Shown here: one piece after another, positions 47,013-57,396 of the stretch | Position numbering within the stretch: position 1 is the first letter of the stretch | Layout: each line of letters begins with the position of its first letter | NCBI GenBank assembly: GCA_050084515.1 | Contig: CM114271.1 | Span: 20,894,001-20,958,000, forward strand | From: Blasia pusilla | Taxonomy: Eukaryota > Marchantiophyta > Marchantiopsida > Blasiales | Reading direction: 5' to 3' | Length of the DNA stretch: 64,000 nt | Made by a program: the position numbers and the translations under genes | The notes under the pieces: model-generated | The model's input: only the letters and a program-made list of their open reading frames with translations | The model's database searches: none | What the model was told of the DNA's origin: nothing

Positions 47013-47813
47013 TTGGGTCATATGATATACCCAGGGGGCCTTGGTGTTCAACAGACGAAGGTAGAGGCTATCTCACGCATTCCACGCCCTACAGATGTGA
47101 GCCTTGTTCGTGCATTCATGGGATTGGCGAACTTCTATCGGCGATACGTTAAGGGATTCAGTTCGATGGCGAAGCCGCTTACCTTGCTGACCAAGGTGGA
47201 TCATGAGTGGCACTGGGAGGATGAGCAAAAGCAAGCATTTCAGTTGCTTAAGGAGAAGTTGACGTCCGCGCCCATCTTGAGGAGACCGATCAGGGGGCGT
47301 CCTTTCCAATTGCACACAGATTGGAGCATGTTGGGGCTTGGAGCGGTGCTCATCCAACATGATGATGAGGGTAGAGAGTTTGTGGTGGCTTACGCTAGCC
47401 GCTCTAACAATGCTGCAGAGGCGAAGTACAACTCGTATGAGGGTGAGTGCTTGGTTGCGATGTGGGATGTCGTGCATTTCAGGTGTTACTTATTCGACAA
47501 CCCCTTTACCATCATCACATTGTTGAAGGAGTATGATTTTCAGGTGGTACATAGACCCGAGACGTTCAACCAGGATGCAGATGGGTTGAGTTGTAACCCA
47601 TGCGCGAGTCAGCGAGATGCGTCTGGAGCTCAATGGCATGGAGAGAGTGATGAGGAGTCAGTGCCAGGATGTCATGCGTCAGCCTATTTAGGCATGTTGG
47701 CTATGGAGAGCCAGAGTGTGGAGACTTCGATGGCAAGGTCTAGTGGAGAGTCCTTGGATCCCGAGGGAGTGAGGAGACGACGGGTGGTCGAGATATTCAT
47801 GATGATGGAGTAG
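47013..47813 (+). pseudogene. Element A RNase H region, internally deleted
   Basis: Has the connection block FMGLANFYRRYVKGFS, FQLHTDWSMLGLGAVL (first acidic residue), EFVVAYASRS and EYDFQVVHRP...DADGLS. Compared with B it lacks about 30 residues containing DHQPLKWLMESDKLT. It ends in a variable acidic linker. Confidence 0.88.
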
Positions 47814-47899
47814 TCTTGGAGTACCTTCGTATTGGAAGCGTTGCGAGCACCGTGGATGCTAGAGAGCAAGATCGGATCCTATAGCAGGCCATATGGTTG

Positions 47900-48077
47900 T
47901 CATGACCATACGTATTATGTCGTAGAGTATAGTGTGCTAGTAGATGCAGTACCTTATGTAGGGCCATAGTGTCTAGGTAGAGATGCGGTTTCATACATAG
48001 GGTTGGGGGTTACTCTATTGAGGGTTTGGCTCGGTTGTATGTGATTCTATACGTGTTTTATGACAGTAGGTCTTTCA
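47900..48077 (+). repeat. Element A 3' LTR, partial
   Basis: Matches the LTR at 56920-57384 from its TCATGACCATACG block to the terminal TCTTTCA, apart from an internal gap of about 190 bp near 48025. The first ~105 bp of the LTR are missing at the deletion junction. Confidence 0.8.
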
Positions 48078-49590
48078 CAAATTTCACTTAAAAAATTAAC
48101 GTTGATTGATGGTAGCTTTGATCGTGGTTCAGTAGGATCTGGTTTGGGCTGTTTGTGTACTCAACCGTGGATGTTCGTGGTTTTTGGCCTATATTCGAGG
48201 TGGGAATGTGGTACATGGTTGGTTGGGAAAGAAGCGCCTTGCTAAGAGCTTTCCAACGCGCTTTAGATTGCCGGATTTTGTCAAGGGAGTTAGAAGTTAT
48301 CAAGGATTGAAGATTCTGGTTCGTGTTCGACGGTTCTCTGATGTGGAGAGCTTGGAGTGTGGAAGCTCTGTTGAAGTTCATCCAGATCGGGTGAGAGATT
48401 CTTGTTGCTACCTGTTTTGTGATCTCATGTGAAGCTTTTTGCTTGAGTGTGTGGAGCATTGTGGATTTCGGTGTGCATGAATATGGGCGGAGCGCTCTCG
48501 GATTTGCGATTCTAGAGGTGTATGGACAACAAGTTTGTCTAATTTTTAGCTCAGAGTACAAGGCTCGGTTGTAGTTGATATTTCGTGGAGAGATAGCTAT
48601 GGTGGCCAATTGAATTCTGGTTGAAACAAATTCAATTTTGGTTGAGGATTTTTGGAGTAATTGCTGATCGAAATTTTGCAGACTAGCTCAAGGTCTATGG
48701 TGGACAACAGATCGGAGGGGCTGGTCCGTTGGTGACTCATCCGTTGTTGGAGACACCTATCCCGTTGGGGGCGCCCTGGTTGGGCCTCTCTCCATAATGA
48801 AGCATGGCGAAGCGTGGCAAACGGGGCATGTCTCGAGCATTTCTCGGCGTTTTGAGGCTTTGAGGCAACTCGTGGTAGCTCGGGGCGAGTGGGCGTGAGA
48901 GGTGGAGTAAGGAGCAAGCAAGAAAGCTTGCTTGCTTGGGCGTGAGGCAGTTTTTGCAGGATTTGTGAGTTGAGTGTTGCATAACTGGTCACCCATCTTT
49001 GGGCTATTCTGCGTGGAGGACGCTTAACTGTTGAGTTTTTAACTATGCCAGTGTACACAGTGGTGTAGCTCATTTGGTGCTATTCGGAGATGTGTTAGGC
49101 GCTTTATGCATCTTGGGTTTTTGGTTGCTGGACCTCTAGCGCATGGTACGGTGTAGCCTCTCCATGCAAGTGATATTTTCAGGTGCTAAGAGTGCAACTA
49201 GCACGTCATCGACCAGCGACGGAGTAGCTATTGCGTTAAATTGTGTGGTGGGTTCTGTGGATTCAGGAGGCGCCACGTTTGGTGGATTATGTTACCTTGA
49301 TTTCCATTTGCGATTGGAGGGTTCTTGTTGGACTTCCTGTGTTTGGATCCCCTCCATCATTGCTTCTTGCTTGCGCGCCCATTGTTAGGGTTGACGCTGA
49401 TTTCGAGATTAGTTTTACTCCTGTGTCCTACCGGTAGTGAGGCTCGAGTGATGACCAGTAGACCGTGGGAGGCTTCTTGTGGTGATGACAGGTTAGGTTA
49501 CCTACACCCATAGCTAGTAGAGATAGAATAGTATAGCGAAATTGACGTCAGTTGGTTGCTTAGTGGTGGTGATTTGGTGGTGGTGCGGCA
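48078..49590. other. Spacer between elements A and B, likely LTR or leader sequence
   Basis: No coding domain. Contains GAGCTTTCCAACGCGCTTTAG at about 48245-48266, a block also found in inverse orientation in the nested insert at 57806-58826, so part may be LTR sequence of another gypsy family. B's 5' LTR could not be identified here. Confidence 0.3.
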
Positions 49591-49596
49591 TCGGCG

Positions 49597-50530
49597 TTGG
49601 TCATCACAGAGAAGTCTGGTGGTCTGGTTGGGGACCGTGGTGCGGACACTGGTGGTTTTACACGGAGTGGATTGAGGTATCGACTACCTTTTCCACTTCC
49701 GACGGTTGATGAAGAGGAGGACGGGGGTGTTCCAAACACTCTGTCTTCTACGTTGTTATCGAGTTTTGCAGCTCCATTCATTGAGTTGGAGGACTTTATT
49801 TGATACGTGGTGTGATATGCAGATGTTGCGGAACGCCACATTGTTTACACCTTCTTGGCTTGGAAGGGGTTGTTTCAGCACTTGGAGGGACCGCCCATGG
49901 ATGATTACCATGAGTTTAGGAGGGACCATGCTGCTAAGATTGAGGCGTGGAGACAATATTGGTCTCCAGGCTATGTGTCTATCATCGATGGTGGTAGTGG
50001 TAGTAGAGCTCTTACTGTGTCAGCCAGCATGATATTGAGTGGTGCGAGTACAAGCCAGAGTGGGATTACCAGTGGAGGTACCCATGGAGGTACTAGTGGA
50101 GGTACTAGTGGCCCACCATCATTCAGCCCGATTGCAGAATTCTTCAAGAGGTTGAGGAAGAACTATCAGGGAGTGAAGATAGAGAAATTGAGGAGTCTTC
50201 AGGAATTTGAGCGAAAGACTGGTGAGAGTCTTCATGAGGCATACACTCGTATGTGATGCTTGATTTCACTTACCCAGGGTGTGACTGAGGCTTAGGCAGT
50301 CCAGTTTTGATATGGGATCTTGGACAGAGAGTTGCACCACAGGGTACGTGATGGTACTGTTATGAGTGATGATTCATCCACATTGGTCCATGTGTTTGCT
50401 CTATCTGAGAAGATTAAGCTTAACATGGTGGAGGAGAGAGTGGTGAAATCCGGATTCAGTAGGGATACAACTACTACTTCTCGTGTTGAGCAGTCCATCT
50501 CACAGTCTCGTAGTAGTGGTGGTGGTAGTA
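49597..50530 (+). pseudogene. Element B gag
   Basis: GGFTRSGLRYR near the N-terminus, then KGLFQHLEGPPMDDYHEF, KIEAWRQYW, a Gly/Ser/Thr-rich repeat stretch (TSGGTHGGTSGGTSG, about 50065-50115), and GESLHEAYTRM, matching element A. Stops at 50254-50256 (TGA, CGA/CGT-type Arg position in A), 50293-50295 (TAG, Gln in A) and 50308-50310 (TGA, Trp in A) break the frame. Confidence 0.8.
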
Positions 50531-50629
50531 GTAGTGGGAGTCGTGGGGGGTACTCATGACCTCAGTCAGGTCCTAGAGGGACACTTGCGCAGAGACCATT
50601 TCCTTCATTTACTGCCCCGTAGCAAGGAC

Positions 50630-50790
50630 AATCATGTTGGACATGTGGAGGTGATCATGTCAGGAGGTTTTATCCCCAAGAGGATGGGAGACGGACTTTG
50701 GAGGATGAGCCTCAGTCGGCCCCAACTCAGTGTGATCATTGCGGGAGACCAGGTCATCCTCGAGAGCGTTGCTTTGATCTTCATCCTGAG
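50630..50790 (+). pseudogene. Element B gag double zinc knuckle
   Basis: Second knuckle CDHCGRPGHPRERC is a perfect C-x2-C-x4-H-x4-C. The first reads CWTCGGDHVRRFY, with the last Cys apparently replaced by Tyr and one residue lost. Such knuckles bind the element's RNA in retroelement gags. Confidence 0.8.
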
Positions 50791-51268
50791 TTGAGATCAG
50801 GCCGCGGACCGTGGTGGAGTAGCTCCAAGAGGCCGAGGTGGTAGGGGTGGTAGAGGTGGACCAGCGGTTGGAGAGCCTACAATGGCTATCCCTACCACTA
50901 CAACAGAGTCAACTATGGCTGCCAGGATTGAGCAGTTGGAGGTGACGTTGGCTACTATGGCTGGTATCCAGCATAGAGCAGGTTTGGGAGCAGGGGCTTC
51001 TACCTCTTATGGAGGGGATGATCTCTCTTATATTGCGAGTGCAACACAGGTTGAGGCATCAGCTGCAGTTACGAGAGGAGCCACGTGGTGCTACTGTGGA
51101 GTTGGACCCACAGAGGGGTGAGGCTGGGAGGCAGGCTAGGCTTCCCCAGTCATTCTTGTTGTCTGAGGTGCTTAGGACTCCATCCATGGTTCCCTCGACC
51201 TATTGAACCTATTGAGCCTCCCAAAGGAAGATTAGTGATTCCCAAAGAGAGAAAGAGGCATCTACATT

Positions 51269-52075
51269 GTGTGTAGTAGACATGGATGTGCAGTATTGCG
51301 GATGGCAACTTCAGTGTTGGGATCCCCATTGTTTTCAGCCACTAAGTTGATGGCCTTAGGAGTTGACTTAGCTCCTGTATTTCAGCTAGCACTCACGTTG
51401 TGTGAACGTGGGAGTGTTGCTGGTACACGTGCTGAGGTGGATGAGGGTGTTGTGATGGAGCGACCCTCTATATCAGGTGTAGCATTGAGTACCAGTGCTA
51501 CTTGGCAAGCAGCAGCCGCGAAGATTGATGCATTACCAGCCCGGCCAGCCATTGATCGTGAGAGGCTTACACTTGGTGTATGTATGTTGGACAACCGCAG
51601 TGGGATATTCCGATTGGTGAGTCCTACAGGACAGGTATATAGACGAGATAGAGTCTTGTTAGACTCTGGTGCCCAACCTTTGATGTTGGGAAAGGTGGCA
51701 AGTATTGGTTTGGGTATTCGGAGGTCAGAGCTTGAGCCTTGCCCATTCTAGATTCAAACATCACTTGGAGGAGCCAATGATAGGTCTCAATTCATGACAC
51801 GGGAGAAGTTGTCTGTAGAGTTGAGACCAGATCATGCGACTAATAGCTCCCAGTTGGGAGTACATGCAGTGGTCACATCAACTGAGTCGTATGATATACT
51901 AGTTGGAGGAGTAGTATTGTACCCGATGGGTTTTCAGATGGACTACTGGATTGAGACAACGTCTTATAGACCTGGTTGGCAGTCCGGGGATGGACGTTCC
52001 TATGAGATTTATTTATGGGGCTCGACTAGGAGGGTCTTCCCCAACAGTGTTAGCATCTGTGGCTGGTTTTAGTGG
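51269..52075 (+). pseudogene. Element B aspartic protease region
   Basis: DRVLLDSGAQPLMLGKVAS carries the D-S-G-A active site; ESYDILVGGVVLYPMGF follows. A TAG at about 51749-51751 interrupts the frame between them. Confidence 0.87.
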
Positions 52076-52364
52076 AGTAGTCACTTGGCCAGGAGACTTT
52101 TTGGAGGGTAATCTTTTTGCTATGGATTCTCCTGTGCATAAGGAGGTAGAGGAGGTCCCTAGTTTTGCAGCAGTGGCATCCTCATCGTTGGATGTGCCAC
52201 TTTGGAGTTCACGCGGTGCATTACGGCAGGAGGCTGATCGCCTAGTGCAGGAGGCTTGGTGTGAGGCTTTTATACCTCACGAGGAAGAGGAGGCCCCACG
52301 GCGGACTCCTACTTCTGGTCCAGTTGGGTTATCCGGATCCCCTTTGGATACTACACTCATTGTA

Positions 52365-53352
52365 TGGCAGTATCCGCCAGAGGGCATTTGTGTGTTAGAT
52401 CTCTTTGGTGGGTTTAGCATTGGTTTGGCTGAAGTGTTGCAAGCCGGTATTCCTATGCGGAGATACGTGTATGTGGAGCGAGATGAGACGACCCAGAGAG
52501 TCTCATCCCGACATATTGGTCAGTTGATGCGGAGATATCCTAAGTTGTTGCGGCCATCAACTATTCGTGGGTACCAGCGTGCTTTGCCGTCACACATTGC
52601 ATTGTTGGGGGCGCAGGAGCTTGAGAGGGTTGGTCCTGTGGATTTGGTGATTGCTAGATGGCCATGTCAGGGTCATACACGTGCTGGTCGTGGTGAGGGA
52701 TTACACAACCCTAGGTCTCGATTGTTTTGGGAGATGTTACGGGTGTTACGACATCTTCAGGTTCATCAAGCACGTGCTCCAGCTTACATTCTGGAGAATG
52801 TTCCATTGTTGGATGACACTCGGATCCAGATGATGGCGAGTGTTCATGAGGTGTGGTCTTGGATTGGACCAGCGGTGTTGTTGGATGCAGCGCGAGTTGG
52901 CTCGCGTGCACATCATCCACGCTTGTGGTGGACAAACTTGTTGCCTAGGGAGGTTCTACGTCAAGCATATGATGCAGTGCAGCGGGATCCTTGCCTTGCA
53001 GCGGATAGTATCTTGGATACTTGGCAACTTTCTCAAGTGGTGAGGGTTATTGATCGGTCACCCATGGCAGTGGTGAATCGTGTGGGCCAGCCTAGGATGG
53101 CACTACCCACATTTGTGAGTTTTCCCTCGTCACATGCCTACAGGAAAGGTGGTCCCGGTCTTGTATGGGATTCTCATGTGCGACAGTTGGTGGATCCTAA
53201 CGCTGATGAGAGAGAGAGAGCGTGTGATGGGATTTGCTACTGGTGTGATAGCGGTTGCTTCCATTTCAGAGGCTTCACGACGTCATGTGTTGGGTCAGGC
53301 CATGGACCTGAATTGTTTGACCTAGATTATGAGTCTTGGTATGGCCGAGCAG
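52365..53352 (+). pseudogene. Element B C5-cytosine DNA methyltransferase domain (DNMT3-like)
   Basis: All landmark motifs appear in the unpermuted order: motif I VLDLFGGFSIGL (Asp codon at 52398), VYVERDE (motif II-like), motif IV DLVIARWPCQGH (catalytic Cys codon 52665-52667), RSRLFWEMLRVLRHL, motif VI YILENV (Glu 52794), motif VIII GSRAHHPRLWWTN (about 52900-52938), and a C-terminal block DERERVMGF...RRHVLGQAMDLNCLTW (IX-X-like). The GSRAHHPRLWW, LFWEMLR and ERVMGF blocks recall DNMT3; DRM enzymes are ruled out by motif order. The reaction would be transfer of methyl from AdoMet to C5 of cytosine. No PWWP, ADD, BAH or chromodomain adjoins it. A +4 slip in a GA run near 53206-53220 shifts frame, and TAG at 53323-53325 replaces Trp. 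It follows the protease and precedes RT. Confidence 0.88.
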
Positions 53353-53589
53353 TGTCGACTTCCGACTATGTCGATGGGTCTTCCACCCCTTGTGATGAGC
53401 TCGATGGCTATCGGGACGGTAGAGACATCGGCTGGGGGCAAGGAGAATAGTATTTTGCATCCTTGGAGTAAATGGGATGTAATGGCTAGGCATGTGGAGT
53501 TGGTTGCTCATGCTGGTGGAGAAGTTTTTTGCTCAGATGATGGTGTAGCTAAGGGTGTACCATCTTGTGAGGGGGTTGCATAGCAGCCA

Positions 53590-54310
53590 ATGGTGTCATC
53601 CTCTCCCTCTAGTGTGCGAGTGGAGGAGACTTGGGAGCCATTACTTGGGCCCAAGCTTACGGGAGGTGAGAAACGACGCTTGACACAATTCCTACGTGCT
53701 TATAGGAGTTGTTTTGCCTTTAGCATGAAGAAGTTGGGTGCTTTGGTTGGACCCGGTATACGGATTGATTTGGCTAGTGATTCGCCAATCTTCCGTCGTC
53801 CCTACCGATATAGTGATATGGAGAGGGACCTGATTCAGAGTAGGACGTTGGACCTTTTGGAGGCTAGATTAGTGGAGTTGTCGCATGGAGAGTATGCATC
53901 AGCCACTGTCATGCTTGCTAAAAAGGATATGCATGGCAACTACACGGATATGCGGATGTGTGGAGATTAGCATCCTATCAATCGATAGACCAAGGCCAAT
54001 AGGTATGCCATGCCTACACCTGAGGAGATCTTTGATGTGGTGGGATAGGCAAAGATTTTCAGTACTTTGGATCTTTGGGCAGGATACCATCAGTTGACGA
54101 TTCGAGAGATTGACAAGGCCAAGACAACATTTTGGGGTGTCAACTCTCATGGCAAGGATTGTTTGTACCAGTGGAAATTATTACTCTTAGGGTTGAAGAA
54201 TGCACCTGCCGAGTTTCAGAGAGTGATGGACAGGATCCTAGCATGGTTGGATTTTGATCGGTGTTACATTGATGATATCTTGGTGTTCAGTAACACGGTG
54301 GAGGAGCATC
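53590..54310 (+). pseudogene. Element B reverse transcriptase
   Basis: ATVMLAKKDMHGNY, STLDLWAGYHQL, GLKNAPAEFQRVMDRIL and CYIDDILVF are present. Stops at 53968-53970 (Tyr in A) and 53986-53988 (TAG for CAG in A) interrupt the first third; another TAG lies near 54047. Confidence 0.9.
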
Positions 54311-55310
54311 AGATACATTTGGAGATTGTGTTTGAGCCGTTGAAAGCTCGTGGTCTACGTTTGCATCTAGGAAAGTGTAAGTTCTTCCATGAGGATGTTG
54401 AGTACTTGGGTCATAGGATCTATCCAGGTGGTTTGGAAGTTCAGCAAGCAAAGGTGGAGGCTATTGCACTTATTCCTCGTCCGATAGATGTGAGTAGAGT
54501 TCGCGCATTCATGGGATTGGCGAACTACTATCGGAGGTATGTGAAGGGATTTAGTGCTATGGAAAAGCCTTTTTACCAATTGTTGAAATCAGATCAGGAG
54601 TGGCATTGGGGAGATGATCAAGAGAGAGCTTCTGTGGAGCTGAAGGCCCAGTTGGTGGCGGCGCCTATCTTAAGGAGACCTATCAGAGGGCGCCCATTTC
54701 AGTTACATATTGATTAGAGTAGGTTGGGACTTGGAGCGGTGTTGACACAACATGATGATGAGCACATGGAATTTGTGGTGGCCTATGCTAGTCGTTCGAA
54801 TAAAGCAGCGGAGTCTCGCTATAGTTCATATGAGGGAGAGTGCTTGGCAAGAGTAGTGTGGGCTGTGGCACACTTTAGGTGTTACTTGTTTGGCACACAC
54901 TTTATCCTTGTTATTGATCACCAGCCGCTCAAGTGGTTGATGGAGTCTGACAAGCTTACATGGAAGCTTGCATGGTGGGCTCTTCTCTTACAGGAGTATG
55001 ACTTCCAGGTGGTACATAGACCTGGAGTTGCCAACCTTGATGCTGATGGGTTGAGTAGGAACCCATGTACTAGCCAAGAGGATGCAACTGGGGCTAGATG
55101 GCATGGCGAGGTTGATGAGGAGACGGTGCCAGGTTGGCATGCATCTGCCTTTTTATGTTGGTTAGGGGTGGACTCTAGTATGGAGGACCACATGACATCT
55201 TACTCTAGTCAGAGGGTAGATGGCCAGTCTTCAGATCCTAAGGTTGGAGATGGTGGTACGGATCAACGTGATATTCATGATGATGCGTTGGTGTTGGAGT
55301 TCTACGGACT
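54311..55310 (+). pseudogene. Element B RNase H region
   Basis: FMGLANYYRRYVKGFS, GRPFQLHID, EFVVAYASRS, GECLARVVWAVAHFRCYLFG, VIDHQPLKWLMESDKLT and YDFQVVHRPG...DADGLSRNP give the complete Ty3/gypsy RNase H. A TAG at 54715-54717 stands for the Trp found in A. An acidic linker leads to integrase. Confidence 0.9.
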
Positions 55311-55316
55311 AGTAGG

Positions 55317-56100
55317 GTGCCACGCATAGTGAGTGCCAAGGAGCAAGACCGTGTTCTTCAACGTGCTAAGAGGTATCCATTGGAGGGAACACATATTCTC
55401 CGTATGTGGGAGGATGGTAGAGTACGAGTAGTGCCGCATTTGGCTCAGAGAGAGCGCATTGTGCGACATGCCCATGAGGAGTTGGGAAATTTTGGGGTAA
55501 AGTGTACGTATAGCTTACTCCTTGGTCACTATTGGTGGCGTGGCATGCATACTCAGGTGCAGCAGTTGGTGTCATGTTGTTTGGTTTGTGACCGGGTGAG
55601 GGCATCATTCAATGCCCCTATACCACAGTTACATCCCTTTCCTATTATGGGGTTGGGTTACCGTTGGAGTGTGGACTTTGTGGACCGTTACCGTTGATTG
55701 TACGATATCATTGATATGTGTTGGTGATGGTGGAGCACTTCTCCAAGTGGATTGAGTTGGGGGCATTACCTGACAAGGCAAGTGAGGGAAGGGCATATGT
55801 ATTTCTTGATAGAGTGCTTAGTCATTTTGGTGCACCACCTGAGATGTTGACCGATGAGGGTATAGAGTTTCAGGGTGAGTTTCAGTTCTTGTGTGACAAG
55901 GTGTTGATTGGTCATCGGACCACGTCTCGAGATCATCCAGAGGCGGATGGTTTGGCTGAGCGTGTGGTTCAGACGGTGAAGAGGGCATTGTGCAAGTATG
56001 GCCTAAAGAAGGGGCATCTTGGAGACTGGGATATTCAGTTGCCATGGTTATCCATGGGGTATAGGTTCAGTTGTCATGGTTAGCCATGGGATATAGGTTT
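55317..56100 (+). pseudogene. Element B integrase, zinc-binding and catalytic core
   Basis: HH-CC zinc region: RHAHEELGNFG ... YWWRGMHTQVQQLVSCCLVC. Catalytic core: first Asp in RWSVDF, second in MLTDEG, Glu in SRDHPEADGLAERVVQ, giving D,D-35-E type spacing. TGA near 55695 and the frame change after it break the core. A 32 bp tandem duplication (56036-56067 and 56068-56099) ends the readable core. Confidence 0.9.
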
Positions 56101-56373
56101 AGTCGCCAAGCATCCTTGGCTTCCTTCTCACCTTATTTTCTGTTATACGGCCGAGATCCAAACTTGCAAGCAGCAATTTGTTAGGAGTCCTATAAGGTGG
56201 TGAACCTTGAAGACCCAAAGATGTGGATGAGAGTGTGTTTTCAGCGGGCAGAGCTCTTTCGGAGAGTTATGCCAACAGCCTTTGAGAATCTTGCCATTGC
56301 TCAACACAGGGATACGTTGCGGTATGCAACCATTCAGGGTGGAGGTTATTGACCATCGATTTGTAGGTTCCAT

Positions 56374-56742
56374 GTGGGGGACTATATCTATTTGCAGCAT
56401 ATTGCACTCACAACGTTGGATGTGATGGCAAGCCGCACTATTTTACGAGTACGCGAGGTGTTAGCTTCTGGAGTTCTCATGTTGGAGGGTCGTGATGGAG
56501 TTGTTTGGAAGAACCATGTGCGTAATTGTGCGCGATGTCATCTTCCAAATGTGGATGGTATTGTTGACCCAAGCTTAACCATGATACGTGCTAGTTTGAG
56601 GTGTATGTTGTGTGGGTCTGCTAGTAACACAACTCGTATGTTGGTGTGTGATTGGTGTTCTAGGGGTTGGCACATGATGTGTTTGACTCCACGTATGGAT
56701 GTTGTTCCTACTGGAAGGGGGATTTTTCCTCGATGTTCTTAG
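56374..56742 (+). pseudogene. Element B integrase C-terminus with PHD-finger-like module
   Basis: After FHVGDYIYLQ and REVLASGVLMLEGRDG (the beta-rich DNA-binding tail of gypsy integrases) the frame continues with C-x2-C-x11-C-x2-C-x4-H-x2-C (RCMLCG ... LVCDWCSRGWHMMC) and ends PTGRGIFPRCS then TAG. This is the C4-H-C3 spacing of a PHD finger in which the penultimate Cys is Phe (TTT where TGT is expected). Integrase C-termini of chromoviruses carry a chromodomain here; a PHD finger would likewise bind histone H3 tails. The function is inference. Copy C lacks this part by deletion and A lacks the whole integrase. Confidence 0.72.
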
Positions 56743-56904
56743 GAGGGGTAGATGACTTGATCTTTGCATGATATGGATTACAGATGTGCGACTAACGATG
56801 GGGCAACCTAGCACCCAACCTTCTGATTCGTGCACCCACGAAGGTGTATGGCATGTAGTAGATGTATAGGGCTACCTGGGAGTTAGAGGGACCTAACCGC
56901 CAGT

Positions 56905-56914
56905 AAGGGGGGGG
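56905..56914 (+). other. Polypurine tract of element B
   Basis: AAGGGGGGGG followed by CGAGT, directly before the TG of the LTR, as expected for the plus-strand primer of reverse transcription. The same sequence precedes the end of element C (complement at about 59041-59056). Confidence 0.75.
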
Positions 56915-56919
56915 CGAGT

Positions 56920-57384
56920 TGTGGTACACTTATGTTTGTGGATGCTCTCGTCTATGTTATGTATGTAGGTGAGTATGGTATGTCAACGATGTATGTTGTA
57001 TGACGATGTGGATTCGCCCGAAAGCTATCATGACCATACGGATTATGTCGTAGAGTATGGTGTGCTAGTAGAGGCCATACCTTATGTAGGGCCGTAGTCT
57101 CTAGGTAGAGATGCGGTTTCATACATAGGATTGGGGGTTATTCCGTTGAGGGTGACTTTTCCAGTAGGGCCCACTCTTAGGTTGGAGCATATAGTGTGGA
57201 GTGCACTCAAAGAACTGTTAGTTCTTTGAGTTGAGCCTGTTGCGTTGGGAGTTAGCCTTGGTAGTGAGTAGAGCTCTTGGCTATGGTGGTTCCCGCAAGC
57301 TTTGACCTAGATTCTCCCATCGTGGAGTGGGTTTGGCTTGATTGTAGGTGATTCTATACGTATTTTATGACAATAGATCTTTCA
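56920..57384 (+). repeat. LTR of the methyltransferase-gypsy family (3' LTR of B)
   Basis: Begins TGTGGTACAC after the polypurine tract and ends TCTTTCA: a canonical TG...CA LTR of 465 bp. It shares its last ~370 bp with the element A LTR (47900-48077, internally deleted) and its first ~100 bp with 57397-57497. Confidence 0.75.
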
Positions 57385-57395
57385 TGGATTTCGAG
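57385..57395 (+). other. Possible primer binding site remnant
   Basis: TGGATTTCGAG directly follows the CA end of the LTR, and TGG is the usual start of a tRNA-complementary primer site. It is cut after 11 bases by the start of another LTR copy. I did not identify the matching tRNA. Confidence 0.3.
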
Positions 57396-57396
57396 T

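Larger units (their letters stand above)
42280..48077 (+). mobile_element. Element A: Ty3/gypsy retrotransposon of the methyltransferase-bearing family
   Basis: Internal order on plus: gag (42280-43510), protease (44460-44770), methyltransferase (45030-45918), RT (46240-47010), RNase H (47013-47600), then a cut at about 47899, where sequence jumps from the start of the integrase region into the 3' LTR (47900-48077). The integrase and the beginning of the LTR are therefore deleted. The 3' LTR copy also lacks about 190 bp present in the LTR at 56920-57384. A matching 5' LTR is not recognisable. Confidence 0.85.
49597..56922 (+). mobile_element. Element B: most complete Ty3/gypsy with DNA methyltransferase and PHD finger
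   Basis: Order on plus: gag (49597-50530), double zinc knuckle (50630-50790), linker (50880-51250), protease (51600-52000), methyltransferase (52365-53352), RT (53620-54300), RNase H (54550-55060), integrase zinc-binding and catalytic core (55317-56080), integrase C-terminus with PHD-like finger (56374-56742), polypurine tract (56905-56914), LTR (56920-57384). It is inactivated by about a dozen stops and a few frameshifts, but every domain is readable. No chromodomain was seen. Confidence 0.9.

Noticed and set aside
48597-49073. 158-codon minus-strand frame between A and B
   Set aside because: No domain; probably LTR or leader DNA read by chance.
51951-53450. The methyltransferase as an independent host gene
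   Set aside because: Three copies each sit between a gypsy protease and RT with no introns or promoter, so it is part of the retroelement. The Met at 51951 is not a natural start, because the frame overlaps the protease end.
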